Source: JAFGHJ01 sp964525555 (GTDB taxonomy: Bacteria; Hydrothermota; UBA3072). From it: 64,000 nucleotides of DNA. Positions 1 through 7,983 of the stretch are shown here, piece after piece. Location: positions 1-64,000 of the forward strand of contig CAZGHN010000006.1 of assembly GCA_964525555.1 (NCBI GenBank), given 5' to 3'. The translations under genes were made by a program, and so were the position numbers. Positions within the stretch are counted from its first letter, which is position 1; each line of letters opens with the position of its first letter. The notes beneath the pieces were generated by a model. That model was not told the origin of the DNA. It searched no databases and saw nothing but the letters and a program-made list of their open reading frames with translations.

Positions 1-1
1 G

Positions 2-115
2 AGAGGATATAAAATAGAGTTTAAGGATATAAAACTTAAAGCAGGTGATGAGATAATAGCGAGTGTGGATTACGGTGGCGATAAGATACTCGAGGGGGTT
101 AAGAAGATCGAGTGA
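2..115 (+). CDS. C-terminal fragment of an unidentified protein (start lies before the window)
   Basis: An open frame runs from the window edge and stops with TGA at 113-115, giving about 37 residues ending in VKKIE. The visible piece alternates charged and hydrophobic residues (KIEFKDIKLKAGDEIIASVD), as in the last strands of a beta-sandwich. It lies 7 bp upstream of an outer-membrane-like protein gene and probably belongs to the same operon. A periplasmic chaperone-like protein would suit the context, but the fragment is too short to assign. Confidence 0.5.
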   Translation, partial: RGYKIEFKDIKLKAGDEIIASVDYGGDKILEGVKKIE

Positions 116-122
116 TTAATTT

Positions 123-1976
123 ATGATGATATTAGTTTTTTTATCTTTTCAATATTATACTAATGTATATCATAATCTTTATCAATATGAAGAGGTTTCT
201 TATGCAGTTACAAACTACTTGATAGATGCAAGAGATACTCGCATGAGAGCGGATATTATGTTTATGAGATACCGCGGGGAATTTGGCGTGAAGAGATTTC
301 ATATAAGATACGATTCTATTGCCTTAGGCGAATATAATAGAAATTATCATGTAGTGGTAGGTGATATGGGTTATTTAAGAGGTGTTGAAATTGGTTGTAC
401 TCCTCCGGATGGTAATTATCAATTGAACGTTAGGGCAGGGAAGATGAGAGATCTTGTTGCAAGGGTTTTTCCTGCTTTTTATCGTAATAATTTTTTTTCA
501 GAAATGGAACTTATTATTCTAAATCATAGGTTTACCCTTAATTCAAGATGGGATAGAGACAGAGTTTCTACTTTGCTGGGAGATGAATTTATTTTTGATT
601 TCGGTGATTTTAATATTACGAATGATATAAAATTAGGTTATGCTGATAGTCCTGAAATTTCGATTAATGAGGATCTGATTTATAATAAAAATCTTTTTTC
701 GCTTCGTTCTTTCCTGCGATATTATAGTTATGGTTATGTTTCAATGGAAGGTATTGAATATATAGGGGGAAGACTAAATTGGGGTTTAAGTCCCTCCTAT
801 AAGTTTCCTATTGGCCTTAATGTTTTTTCGGGCTTTTATCAATCGGGTCGTTTAGATAGAAGCTTACAAAATCAAGTTCTTGATGGATTCTCTTACCGTT
901 TTCCTATTAATCTTACAGTAAATTTTACCAATAATGTAAACTGGGGTGGAGATAGGTTTGATGGCTATCGTAATTATTTAAGTCTTTATTATTTTATTTC
1001 TAGTAAAGCGCGTTTGAATTTTAGATATCAAAATAGTTATTACAGTAGAAGAAATGAAAGTTTTGAATTGGAAGGAATTCTTAATTTGCCTAGGTCTAAT
1101 GTTCTTGAAGCTGCGGTTTCTAATTCTGTGATTTACGGTTGGGAGTATTCTCTTGGAGCTCTTTTGCGGATCAGTTCCTCTTTTTATGGTGATTTTAGGT
1201 TAAGGCATATGATAGATCAGAAAAGACTGAATTATAACGCTTTTCTTAATTATAATATAGGATCTGCAGGCTTATCAAGTAGAATTGGTATTTCCGGAAA
1301 TACCGCAACTGAGTCGAAAGTTTATACTATTGAACTCATAAAAAGAGGTTCGGTAGAAGAAGTCGGTTTTGGTGCTATAACCGGTTTGGTATGGCATGAT
1401 GAGAATGGTGACGGAAAAAAACAGAGTAACGAATTGCCTCTTGAAGATGTAAAAATCATTTTAGATGGAGACAAAAAGGAAGATGTAAATAGTATAGGAC
1501 AATATAGATTTGGACCTGTTCCTAAAGGGCCTCATACTGTTCAACTTGATATCAAAGGAGTCCCTGCTTTTCTAGGAGGAGATAGTCTTATTAAAAGAGT
1601 AAATACTGGTTTCATAGATTTTAAAGTAGTCAATTTTCCGATTTTTAGCCTTTCTTCGATTAGAGGAGTGGTATATTATGATAACAATCATAATTTCAAA
1701 AAGGACCCTGATGAGAAAGGGATGCCTAATATTAGGGTCAGCATAATTCGGGGAGATTATACAAGACATACATATACAAACTTTTTCGGCGAGTATTCAA
1801 TTAGTAATATAATGCCAGGAGATTATACGGTGCAGGCTTCTCGATTTCCTCCGGGGTACGACTTAAGCCCAAGAGGATTCGTTTTGTATCTGCAATTAAT
1901 TGGTGGTATAAAAAGAGATAATCTTAATTTTGGAATTGCAAAGCCTGTAAAGAAAATTGAAAGAAAAGAATTTTAA
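123..1976 (+). CDS. Outer-membrane beta-barrel protein with two C-terminal SdrD-B/Cna-B-like domains (possibly usher-like)
   Basis: 617 residues. The first ~420 are rich in Tyr, Phe and Asn with alternating polar/hydrophobic strands (for example near LSLYYFISSKARLNFRYQNS), as in an outer-membrane barrel. From about residue 430 there are two calcium-type SdrD-B/Cna-B modules: GLVWHDENGDGKKQSNELPL and then GVVYYDNNHNFKKDPDEKGM, each followed by a G-x-Y strand and a 'G.YTV' strand. The gene ends 16 bp before a pilin-like exported protein and follows a partial small gene, a layout resembling chaperone/usher/subunit operons; usher function is inference. No obvious Shine-Dalgarno precedes the ATG, so translation may be coupled to the gene upstream. 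A cleavable signal peptide is not clear in the first 20 residues. Confidence 0.55.
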   Translation: MMILVFLSFQYYTNVYHNLYQYEEVSYAVTNYLIDARDTRMRADIMFMRYRGEFGVKRFHIRYDSIALGEYNRNYHVVVGDMGYLRGVEIGCTPPDGNYQLNVRAGKMRDLVARVFPAFYRNNFFSEMELIILNHRFTLNSRWDRDRVSTLLGDEFIFDFGDFNITNDIKLGYADSPEISINEDLIYNKNLFSLRSFLRYYSYGYVSMEGIEYIGGRLNWGLSPSYKFPIGLNVFSGFYQSGRLDRSLQNQVLDGFSYRFPINLTVNFTNNVNWGGDRFDGYRNYLSLYYFISSKARLNFRYQNSYYSRRNESFELEGILNLPRSNVLEAAVSNSVIYGWEYSLGALLRISSSFYGDFRLRHMIDQKRLNYNAFLNYNIGSAGLSSRIGISGNTATESKVYTIELIKRGSVEEVGFGAITGLVWHDENGDGKKQSNELPLEDVKIILDGDKKEDVNSIGQYRFGPVPKGPHTVQLDIKGVPAFLGGDSLIKRVNTGFIDFKVVNFPIFSLSSIRGVVYYDNNHNFKKDPDEKGMPNIRVSIIRGDYTRHTYTNFFGEYSISNIMPGDYTVQASRFPPGYDLSPRGFVLYLQLIGGIKRDNLNFGIAKPVKKIERKEF

Positions 1977-1992
1977 ATTAGTGGAGGTGATC

Positions 1993-2553
1993 ATGAGAAA
2001 AATTTTGAATCTGTTTTTGTTTATGCCATCCATCATGTTTGCAGTTTCCGCGACGAGCGTGGGCGTTGATAAAACCACAGCATTGATTCCTGTAACTATG
2101 GGTATAATCGATATAGTTTGGATCACTGTACAACGCAATGCCATTACATGGGATTTTAACGAGGTCGACCGAAATGCAAACAATCCTCCTTTTCCCCCGA
2201 CTTCTTTTCCGCAGTATTATGAACCCAGTCGACCTAATACTCGATACTATCAGAGAATAAGATATAGGGTAAGAGGAATTGGTTGGCCGGCGGATAATTG
2301 GGCGCTTAGCGTTATGGGTGCTGGAGATCCTGCTCCTCCCTGTGGCATTTTACTTTCTGATATAGAATATGGAGACGGAGCTGCTGGGACCTGGGCTCCT
2401 TTTAGTACGACGCCCGCTGTTCTTGCGAGTGGAACTGGTAATACAAGCGGTTGGCAGCAGCTTTATCAGGATTATAGAGTAGAGATAACTGGCGATGAGA
2501 CTAATACTGCTGGTTCGACTACTACGATAACGTATATAATACAGACTTACTAA
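1993..2553 (+). CDS. Exported pilin-like or surface subunit protein
   Basis: 186 residues starting at an ATG 2 bp after a strong Shine-Dalgarno stretch (GGAGGTGA, 1983-1990). A longer frame open from 1957 would bury the signal peptide, so 1993 is the better start. The N-terminus (MRKILNLFLFMPSIMFAVSA) is a typical Sec signal. The mature part is rich in Thr, Ser, Gly and Pro, with a Trp-containing core (ITVQRNAITWDF, DNWALSVMG) and a C-terminal beta strand (TTITYIIQTY) of the kind seen in secreted beta-sandwich subunits. It closely follows the barrel gene and could be that protein's exported partner. I do not recognise a specific family. Confidence 0.55.
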   Translation: MRKILNLFLFMPSIMFAVSATSVGVDKTTALIPVTMGIIDIVWITVQRNAITWDFNEVDRNANNPPFPPTSFPQYYEPSRPNTRYYQRIRYRVRGIGWPADNWALSVMGAGDPAPPCGILLSDIEYGDGAAGTWAPFSTTPAVLASGTGNTSGWQQLYQDYRVEITGDETNTAGSTTTITYIIQTY

Positions 2554-2760
2554 TTGGAATAGCCACGGAATATCAGGATCCAGAAGTAAATATAAATACT
2601 GAGAATTGATAGATTTTTTTATGTATATTAAATATCAAAAATTAAAAAGCAAAATTAATAAATGAGCTCTTCGCTTTTAGCTGTTGGATTTTGCTCTTTT
2701 AAAAATAAAAGCTAACTTCGAAAGTCTAATAGCTAACAGCTCTTTCTATTGTTTCCCCCG
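2554..2760. repeat. Intergenic repeat-word region
   Basis: No gene is seen. The stretch has the AAATATCAAAAATTAAAAAGCAA word shared with 9763 and 14580, followed by AGCT-rich words (TTTAGCTGTT ... AATAGCTAACAGCTC) that form an imperfect inverted repeat. It ends at the promoter of the next gene. Confidence 0.5.
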
Positions 2761-2788
2761 TTGACATATTAGTAAAACCATGTAAAAT
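2761..2788 (+). promoter_or_regulatory. Sigma-70-type promoter for the DUF1015 gene
   Basis: TTGACA (2761-2766), a 16-bp spacer and TAAAAT (2783-2788). A leader of about 45 nt would contain the AAGGAGG Shine-Dalgarno at 2831. Confidence 0.7.
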
Positions 2789-2842
2789 ATAGGAACTTTT
2801 TAGTTTGATATTATAAAAATTAATGCCTGTAAGGAGGTTTAG

Positions 2843-4090
2843 TTGGCGTTAGTAAAACCCTTCAAAGCTTTAAGACCCAGAGTGGAGTTTGCGAAGAAGG
2901 TCTCTTCGCCTCCTTATGATGTCCTTTCCAGAGAAGAGGCAAGGGAGCTTGCATCCAAAAACTCTTTATGTTTTCTGCATGTCGTAAATGCCGAAATTGA
3001 TTTTCCTGATGATGTCAGTATTTACGATGAAAAAGTTTATAAAAAAAGCAAGGAAAATTTTGACTGGCTGGTTAAAGAGGAATATCTCATAGAAGAAGAG
3101 AATCCTTGTTTTTACCTTTATGAAGAGGATGAAAATGGTCATAGTCAGACCGGTTTAGTATGCCTTGCTTCGGTTGACGAATACGATAGTGATGCTATTC
3201 GTACGCATGAATCCACAAGAAAAGTTAAAGTTGACGATAGAACTAAACATATCAGGACTGTTGGAGCTCATACTGGTCCTATTTTTCTTGCTTATTATGA
3301 TACTGAAAAAACGGAGGAAATATACGATATCTTTAATAAAGTGAAGTTAGGGGTGCCGCTTTATAAATTTAAAACAGGGGATAATGTTTTTCATACAATT
3401 TGGAAGATCGAGAATGGCGATACGATAAAAAAGATCCAGGAGATATTAAGCAAAGTTGAAACTCTTTACATAGCTGACGGGCATCATCGCAGTGAATCGG
3501 CTTCAAATATAAGGGCAGAAGAAAGAGATAGCAATCCTGATCATAATGGTTCTGAAGAATACAATTATTTTTCTGCTGTTGTTTTTCCGCATACCGAATT
3601 AAAGATAATGTCTTATAATAGAGTTGTAAAAGATCTTAATTCTTTAACAAAGGAAGAGTTTTTCGATAAGGTAAAAGAATATTTTACTATGGAAAGTATT
3701 GAAGGCAAATGTGAGCCCGATACATTTCATAATTTCGGTATGTATATAGACGGTAAGTGGTATCATCTTAAGGCTAAAGAAGGGACATTTCCGGCAGAGG
3801 ATCCGTATTTTTCCCTTGATGTTTCTGTTCTCCAGGAAAATCTTCTTGATGCTGTTTTGGGAATAAAAAATCCCAAGGAAGATGAAAGGATCGATTTTGT
3901 AGGTGGGATAAGAGGACTAAAAGAACTGGAAATATTGGTTGATTCCGGAAAATTCAAAGTAGCTTTCTCTATGTATCCTACCCAAATGGAGCAGCTAATC
4001 AGGATATCTGATGATGGTAATAAAATGCCTCCGAAGTCAACCTGGTTCGAGCCAAAACTGAAATCGGGTTTATTTATTCATAAGATATAG
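2843..4090 (+). CDS. DUF1015 family protein
   Basis: 415 residues from a TTG start, supported by AAGGAGG 6 bp upstream. The family signature is clear: an N-terminal VKPFKALRP segment, SPPYDVLSREEARELA, a 'FLHV.N.EIDFP' strand, then THESTR and the metal/nucleotide-pocket-like LYIADGHHRSESA around residue 215, followed by VVFPHTELKIMSYNR and a C-terminal KSTWFEPKLKSGLF. The length is normal for the family. DUF1015 proteins are cytosolic and widespread; I do not know a function I can vouch for. The gene has its own consensus promoter and appears to be monocistronic, with repeat-rich DNA on both sides. Confidence 0.85.
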   Translation: MALVKPFKALRPRVEFAKKVSSPPYDVLSREEARELASKNSLCFLHVVNAEIDFPDDVSIYDEKVYKKSKENFDWLVKEEYLIEEENPCFYLYEEDENGHSQTGLVCLASVDEYDSDAIRTHESTRKVKVDDRTKHIRTVGAHTGPIFLAYYDTEKTEEIYDIFNKVKLGVPLYKFKTGDNVFHTIWKIENGDTIKKIQEILSKVETLYIADGHHRSESASNIRAEERDSNPDHNGSEEYNYFSAVVFPHTELKIMSYNRVVKDLNSLTKEEFFDKVKEYFTMESIEGKCEPDTFHNFGMYIDGKWYHLKAKEGTFPAEDPYFSLDVSVLQENLLDAVLGIKNPKEDERIDFVGGIRGLKELEILVDSGKFKVAFSMYPTQMEQLIRISDDGNKMPPKSTWFEPKLKSGLFIHKI

Positions 4091-4305
4091 ATGTTTTTTC
4101 TTATTAGCCACCAAGACGCAAAGACACTAAGCGAAATTTGTATTATTTGTGTAATTCGATGTTTCTTACTTTTTTGGATTGTTGAGTCGTTAGGTCGTTG
4201 GATCGTTGGATGGTTAAAACAAAAAATAAACAAGGTAGAGTGTTGGGTGGCTCTGAATTCTCAAAATGATCTTCGAGCTTTGGTAACTCAGCGGCCTAGA
4301 TAATT
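4091..4305. repeat. Intergenic repeat words (CACAAAGACAC family)
   Basis: The stretch includes CCACCAAGACGCAAAGACAC at about 4109 and low-complexity 'GTTGAGTCGTTAGGTCGTTGG' -type DNA split over several near-repeats. A 70-codon open frame spans it, but its composition is that of the repeat, so I do not call a gene. Confidence 0.55.
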
Positions 4306-5349
4306 ATGATTTTCTTACTAATACTTGCTTTTTACGAGTTAGAAATACCAACCATTCCTGACGCTCCGCCTGTTATAAGAGGTATTTATCTTGCCCCAGG
4401 ATTATTTTATACAAAGAATGAATTAAATAGATTCTTTCGAATGGTAGATTTGGGAATTGTAAATGCTGCTGTTCTTGATGTGAAAGATGAAAGAGGCAGA
4501 TTGATGTTTTCTATTTACGATCACTTTATAAAAAAGGCTAAAAATAAAGGTGTATATTTAATTGCAAGACAGTGCGTTTTTAAAGATGAGTTACTTGCTC
4601 TTAAAAATGGAGGTGCTCTTGCACTGAAGGATTTAAAAGGTCAAATATGGTTTCAGGAGAAATGCGGCTATTGGGTAGATCCTTCGCTTTTAGAGGTAAG
4701 AGAATATAACGTCAAGATTACAGAGAAGGTTTTTAAAGCGGGGTTTGATGAAGTGCAATTTGATTATATCCGTTATCCATCAGGGGATAAACCATATAAA
4801 AATCTCCAGAACAAACTTGATAATATTGTGAAATTCTTAGATATGGCAAGGGAAGTAAAGCCAAAAGATAAGAGAATATCTCTTACGTTTTATGGATATA
4901 CTATTTGGGCAAATAAATTGGCAAAAGAAGGTCAAAGATTTGAAGAGATGGCGGAAAGGGTTGATGCAGTTTATCCAATGTTGTATCCTTCTCACTTTCA
5001 TGATGATTTTATGATTGATTCTACTAAGGAATCCAGGACATATGCATTGATTTACAAGTCGATTCAGAAAGCTCAAGAAAGATTGCCGGAAAAAGAAATC
5101 GATATAGTGCCTTATCTACAAGCATTTACCTGGAGACGATCAAAACTTGGGCGTAAGTATGTATTCAATCAGTTAAAAGCAGCATCTGATTCTCGTTCAG
5201 ATGGATTTGTATTGTGGGAAGCCGGTGGAAATTATAGGTTGGGATATGATGAGTTGATAGAATTTGACCTTGATTTTTTTAAGAAAAAATTAATTTATCG
5301 TTTATTCCAGGTGCATGACAGTAAAAGAGATAAAGAAGATTCTGGGTGA
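4306..5349 (+). CDS. DUF4015 (GHL-type) putative glycoside hydrolase
   Basis: 347 residues. The family opening is intact: VIRGIYLAPGLF..., then NAAVLDVKDERGRLMFS around residue 65, matching the 'telNavViDvKdd.G' motif of the COG1306/GHL TIM-barrel group. Further barrel motifs are FDEVQFDYIRYPSG near 145, RVDAVYPMLYPSHF near 222 and DGFVLWEAGGNY near 300. The short hydrophobic start (MIFLLILAFYE) may be a minimal signal peptide. The substrate cannot be told from sequence. No good Shine-Dalgarno is visible. The 3' end overlaps ksgA by 35 bp, so the two are probably co-transcribed. Confidence 0.75.
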   Translation: MIFLLILAFYELEIPTIPDAPPVIRGIYLAPGLFYTKNELNRFFRMVDLGIVNAAVLDVKDERGRLMFSIYDHFIKKAKNKGVYLIARQCVFKDELLALKNGGALALKDLKGQIWFQEKCGYWVDPSLLEVREYNVKITEKVFKAGFDEVQFDYIRYPSGDKPYKNLQNKLDNIVKFLDMAREVKPKDKRISLTFYGYTIWANKLAKEGQRFEEMAERVDAVYPMLYPSHFHDDFMIDSTKESRTYALIYKSIQKAQERLPEKEIDIVPYLQAFTWRRSKLGRKYVFNQLKAASDSRSDGFVLWEAGGNYRLGYDELIEFDLDFFKKKLIYRLFQVHDSKRDKEDSG

Positions 5350-6085
5350 CAAATTCCTTACTAAATCCCGGGGACAGAATCTTCTACTTGATGAAAATAT
5401 TGCAAGAAAAATCGCATGCCTAATACCAGGTGATCCTTTTAAAAGTATATTAGAAATAGGGCCGGGACTTGGAATAATTACCAGGCATTTGAAAAATGCA
5501 GGTTTTGATGTGAAGTGCGTAGAAATAGATGCAGACTTTTGTGGTTATTTAAAAAATTTAGATGTAAATGTTATTTGCGAAGATTTTCTTGAATTAGAAA
5601 TTGATCCTTCTTTTCCCGAAGTTGCTGTAGGCGCACTCCCCTTTTCAGTATCCTTGCCGATTTTACAAAAAATCAAAGAAAATAGAGATAAAATAAAAGA
5701 ATGGATTTTTGTAATTCAGAAAGAGGTGGCAGAAAGGTTTACGGCAAAACCGGGAAATAAATCATATTCGTCGCTTTCCATATTATTTAATATTATATAT
5801 GATATAAAATACGAATTTGAGATTAAACCTGAAGCTTTTTTCCCAAAACCTGATGTAACCTCAGCAGTTATTAGAGGCGAGATAAACACAAATCCGGTAA
5901 TTCGAGTCGACGAAAGTTTCGAAAAATTTCTTAAGGATATTTTTCGTTTCAAAAGAAAAACGTTGAAAAACAATCTCTTTGACTATAATATCGGAGCAGT
6001 TTCAATAGATTTAAAAAGAAGAGCAGAAACCCTTACGAAAAATGAAGCTGTACAACTCTACCGGGAATGTGTGTCTAATTCATAA
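5315..6085 (+). CDS. ksgA: KsgA/Dim1-family rRNA adenine dimethyltransferase with an altered NLPY loop
   Basis: 256 residues, the usual KsgA length. KsgA dimethylates two adjacent adenines near the 3' end of 16S rRNA using S-adenosylmethionine. The N-terminus (KSRGQNLLLDENIARKIA), SAM-binding motif I (ILEIGPGLGIITRHL), acidic motif II (VKCVEIDADF) and C-terminal FFPKPDVTSAVI all fit. The catalytic motif IV, normally N-[LI]-P-Y, reads GALPFSVSLPIL near residue 110: Asn becomes Ala and Tyr becomes Phe. The start ATG lies inside the end of the hydrolase gene. Function may be reduced or changed; the fold assignment is firm. Confidence 0.8.
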   Translation: MTVKEIKKILGDKFLTKSRGQNLLLDENIARKIACLIPGDPFKSILEIGPGLGIITRHLKNAGFDVKCVEIDADFCGYLKNLDVNVICEDFLELEIDPSFPEVAVGALPFSVSLPILQKIKENRDKIKEWIFVIQKEVAERFTAKPGNKSYSSLSILFNIIYDIKYEFEIKPEAFFPKPDVTSAVIRGEINTNPVIRVDESFEKFLKDIFRFKRKTLKNNLFDYNIGAVSIDLKRRAETLTKNEAVQLYRECVSNS

Positions 6086-6227
6086 TACTAAACACAAAGA
6101 CACGGAGGGCACAGAAAATCAAGTAGATGGGTATATGAGTAGATGTGTAAAAGACAGTTAACTCATCTACCCACACACTCATAAACTCATATACCTAATT
6201 CTTTGTGCCTTCGTGGCTAAAAATATC

Positions 6228-6677
6228 ATGAAAGGAATTTATGTTCTAATACTCAAAATCGAAAAAAAGAAAAACATTACCATCGGAAAAATAGGACAAA
6301 TCACTTTTGAAAAAGCTTATTATGCATATGTCGGTTCAGCCATGTCTGGTATTCACCGTTTAAGACGGCATCTCGGAAACTTAAAAATGAAAAACGTAAA
6401 AAACAAGCACTGGCATATCGATTTCATAATACCATACTGCAAATTTATATCATGGTTTTTTGCAGAATGTTCTGAGCCAAAAAAAGAGGAAAAGTTGGCA
6501 ATTTTTCTCTCGAAAAGGCTTGATTGTATCGAGGGTTTTGGCTCATCAGATTCCCGGGCTCCATCCCATCTTTTTAAAAATAAAAATCTAAGCAAGCTAA
6601 AAAGAGAAGTCATAAAATCCTTGAAATTTATTGGGGGGATGAATGTTCAGACTAATATCGATACTGAAAGTATTTAA
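6228..6677 (+). CDS. DUF123 (GIY-YIG-like, Uri-type) nuclease-family protein
   Basis: About 149 residues from ATG 6228. The frame stays open to GTG 6213, but that part is repeat-word DNA (TTTGTGCCTTCGTGGCT), so I prefer the internal ATG. Diagnostic motifs are MKGIYVLILKI, YYAYVGSAM (the GIY-YIG-like 'YvGSA'), RLRRHL, KHWHIDFII, and DCIEGFGSSDSRAPSHLF. In COG1833 proteins this domain is a small predicted endonuclease of unknown role. No Shine-Dalgarno is evident and the gene is flanked by repeats. Confidence 0.8.
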   Translation: MKGIYVLILKIEKKKNITIGKIGQITFEKAYYAYVGSAMSGIHRLRRHLGNLKMKNVKNKHWHIDFIIPYCKFISWFFAECSEPKKEEKLAIFLSKRLDCIEGFGSSDSRAPSHLFKNKNLSKLKREVIKSLKFIGGMNVQTNIDTESI

Positions 6678-6762
6678 AACTAATATGAGATTATTCTTCC
6701 CTGTGGAAAATAAGATTTGTATTTTTAGTATTTCAATATTTTGTCTATGTTTTTTATGTGTT

Positions 6763-7665
6763 CTATCTGATTCCTTGCGAAAATAATTCCGGAATCTTTT
6801 TTAGTTTGTCGAAACCGATGATTTCTTCTTTTTCTTTCGCGAGGATTGTGACTCGTACTTCCGGGAAGCTTGAAGTAGCTAATTTTAGTTTCTCTTCTTC
6901 TCCCTCGTACTTATTTAAGATTACTGATTCTAATTCCATACCAAAATTATTTAAATGTTCTTTTATGGACTCTGACTCAGTCAGAGAAAGAGCATCGGGA
7001 TTCATTACAATTATATAATGACTTTTCTTTGATTGGAAAACTCCTGCGAGGGTCTTAAATTTCAAAACCATACATGATATTTCTTCTAAAACCTTATCGT
7101 CATCTCTCTTTTTTTTCCTCTTTCCTCCGTGTATTCTATTTATTGTCTCTCTTTTGGCCAGTATAATTTTTCTGAGTTTAAGTAGTTGTTCCAACCACTT
7201 TAAAGAAGAATAGGGTAACGACAGGAAGTTTAAAAACAGAGCAGTTGGGGGCGTATCGAATATTATTATATCCATATCTTTATTTTTCTGCAGAGTATCT
7301 TCGAGGGCAAGTATTGTTGCGTATTCTTCTAGCCCGGGAGAGTATTTTAGCGTTTTGAAATATTTATTAAGATTAAAAGCTGCTTGGTTTTTATAAGTGG
7401 ATCTCATTTCATCTTCAATCGTACTTAGATACTTTTTTTTCCATACGTTTAAGTCTGTTTCCTGTGCGTAAAGTTTGTCTGCAATCCTGCGTCTTTTAAT
7501 CGACAATTCCTTTTCGAAAATTTGAGAGAGATTATGAGCCGGGTCGATTGAGTCGACTAAGACCTTTTTTCCTCTTCTTGATTCTTGCAAGGAAAATATT
7601 GCGGAACACGTAGACTTTCCTGTACCTCCCTTACCCACGAAGAAATATAAATCCGTATTCATCAA
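6763..7665 (-). CDS. ArsA/Get3-family ATPase
   Basis: 300 residues with a single SIMIBI ATPase domain. The deviant Walker A is near the N-terminus (FFVGKGGTGKSTCSA), followed by VLVDSIDPAHNLSQIF (switch I) and IIIFDTPPTALFLNFL (switch II). The C-terminal part has VMNPDALSLTESESIKEHL and LNKYEGE, typical of ArsA relatives. The second ATPase half and cysteine metal site of classic ArsA are absent, so arsenite export is not implied; a membrane-protein or metallo-chaperone role is possible. The start overlaps the preceding small gene by 4 bp (ATGA), and cstA lies just upstream, indicating one operon. Confidence 0.85.
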   Translation of the reverse strand: MMNTDLYFFVGKGGTGKSTCSAIFSLQESRRGKKVLVDSIDPAHNLSQIFEKELSIKRRRIADKLYAQETDLNVWKKKYLSTIEDEMRSTYKNQAAFNLNKYFKTLKYSPGLEEYATILALEDTLQKNKDMDIIIFDTPPTALFLNFLSLPYSSLKWLEQLLKLRKIILAKRETINRIHGGKRKKKRDDDKVLEEISCMVLKFKTLAGVFQSKKSHYIIVMNPDALSLTESESIKEHLNNFGMELESVILNKYEGEEEKLKLATSSFPEVRVTILAKEKEEIIGFDKLKKIPELFSQGIR

Positions 7666-7964
7666 GTAATATCTAAGGTAGAGAATAGTTCCCCAAGAGG
7701 ATCTTTTGAGGCAAAAACTCTATTCATCATTATTAGCATTTCTTTTTCCATTTTGGGAAGTAACTTGAGAGTTAGATGAACAGGAGGGGCAGGTAAACCT
7801 ACAAAACAACCAAATAGAATAAGAGCAAAGATATTCTCCAACTGAACCAGCTCGACTTCAATAACATTAGTTGCTAATCCTTTCTCAAAAAAAGAAATAG
7901 CCATAAGCCATTTTTTTGCTCTATTCTTTATTCTTTTCAACATTCTAAAACAGATAGCTTTCAT
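7662..7964 (-). CDS. Small protein between cstA and the ArsA-like ATPase
   Basis: 100 residues. It has a basic N-terminus (MLKRIKNRAKKW), a hydrophobic stretch in the middle (ENIFALILFGCFVGLPAPP) and a polar, methionine-rich C-terminal third. It lies 19 bp after cstA and overlaps the ATPase start by 4 bp, so its translation is coupled to both. The hydrophobic segment could bind a membrane or be a client for the ATPase; that is inference. I do not recognise a named family. Confidence 0.65.
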   Translation of the reverse strand: MKAICFRMLKRIKNRAKKWLMAISFFEKGLATNVIEVELVQLENIFALILFGCFVGLPAPPVHLTLKLLPKMEKEMLIMMNRVFASKDPLGELFSTLDIT

Positions 7965-7983
7965 AATATCACCAAGGATTCAT

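Noticed and set aside
4091..4303. Open frame of 70 codons after the DUF1015 gene
   Set aside because: It consists of CACAAAGACAC-type repeat words and low-complexity DNA, with no Shine-Dalgarno or conserved pattern.
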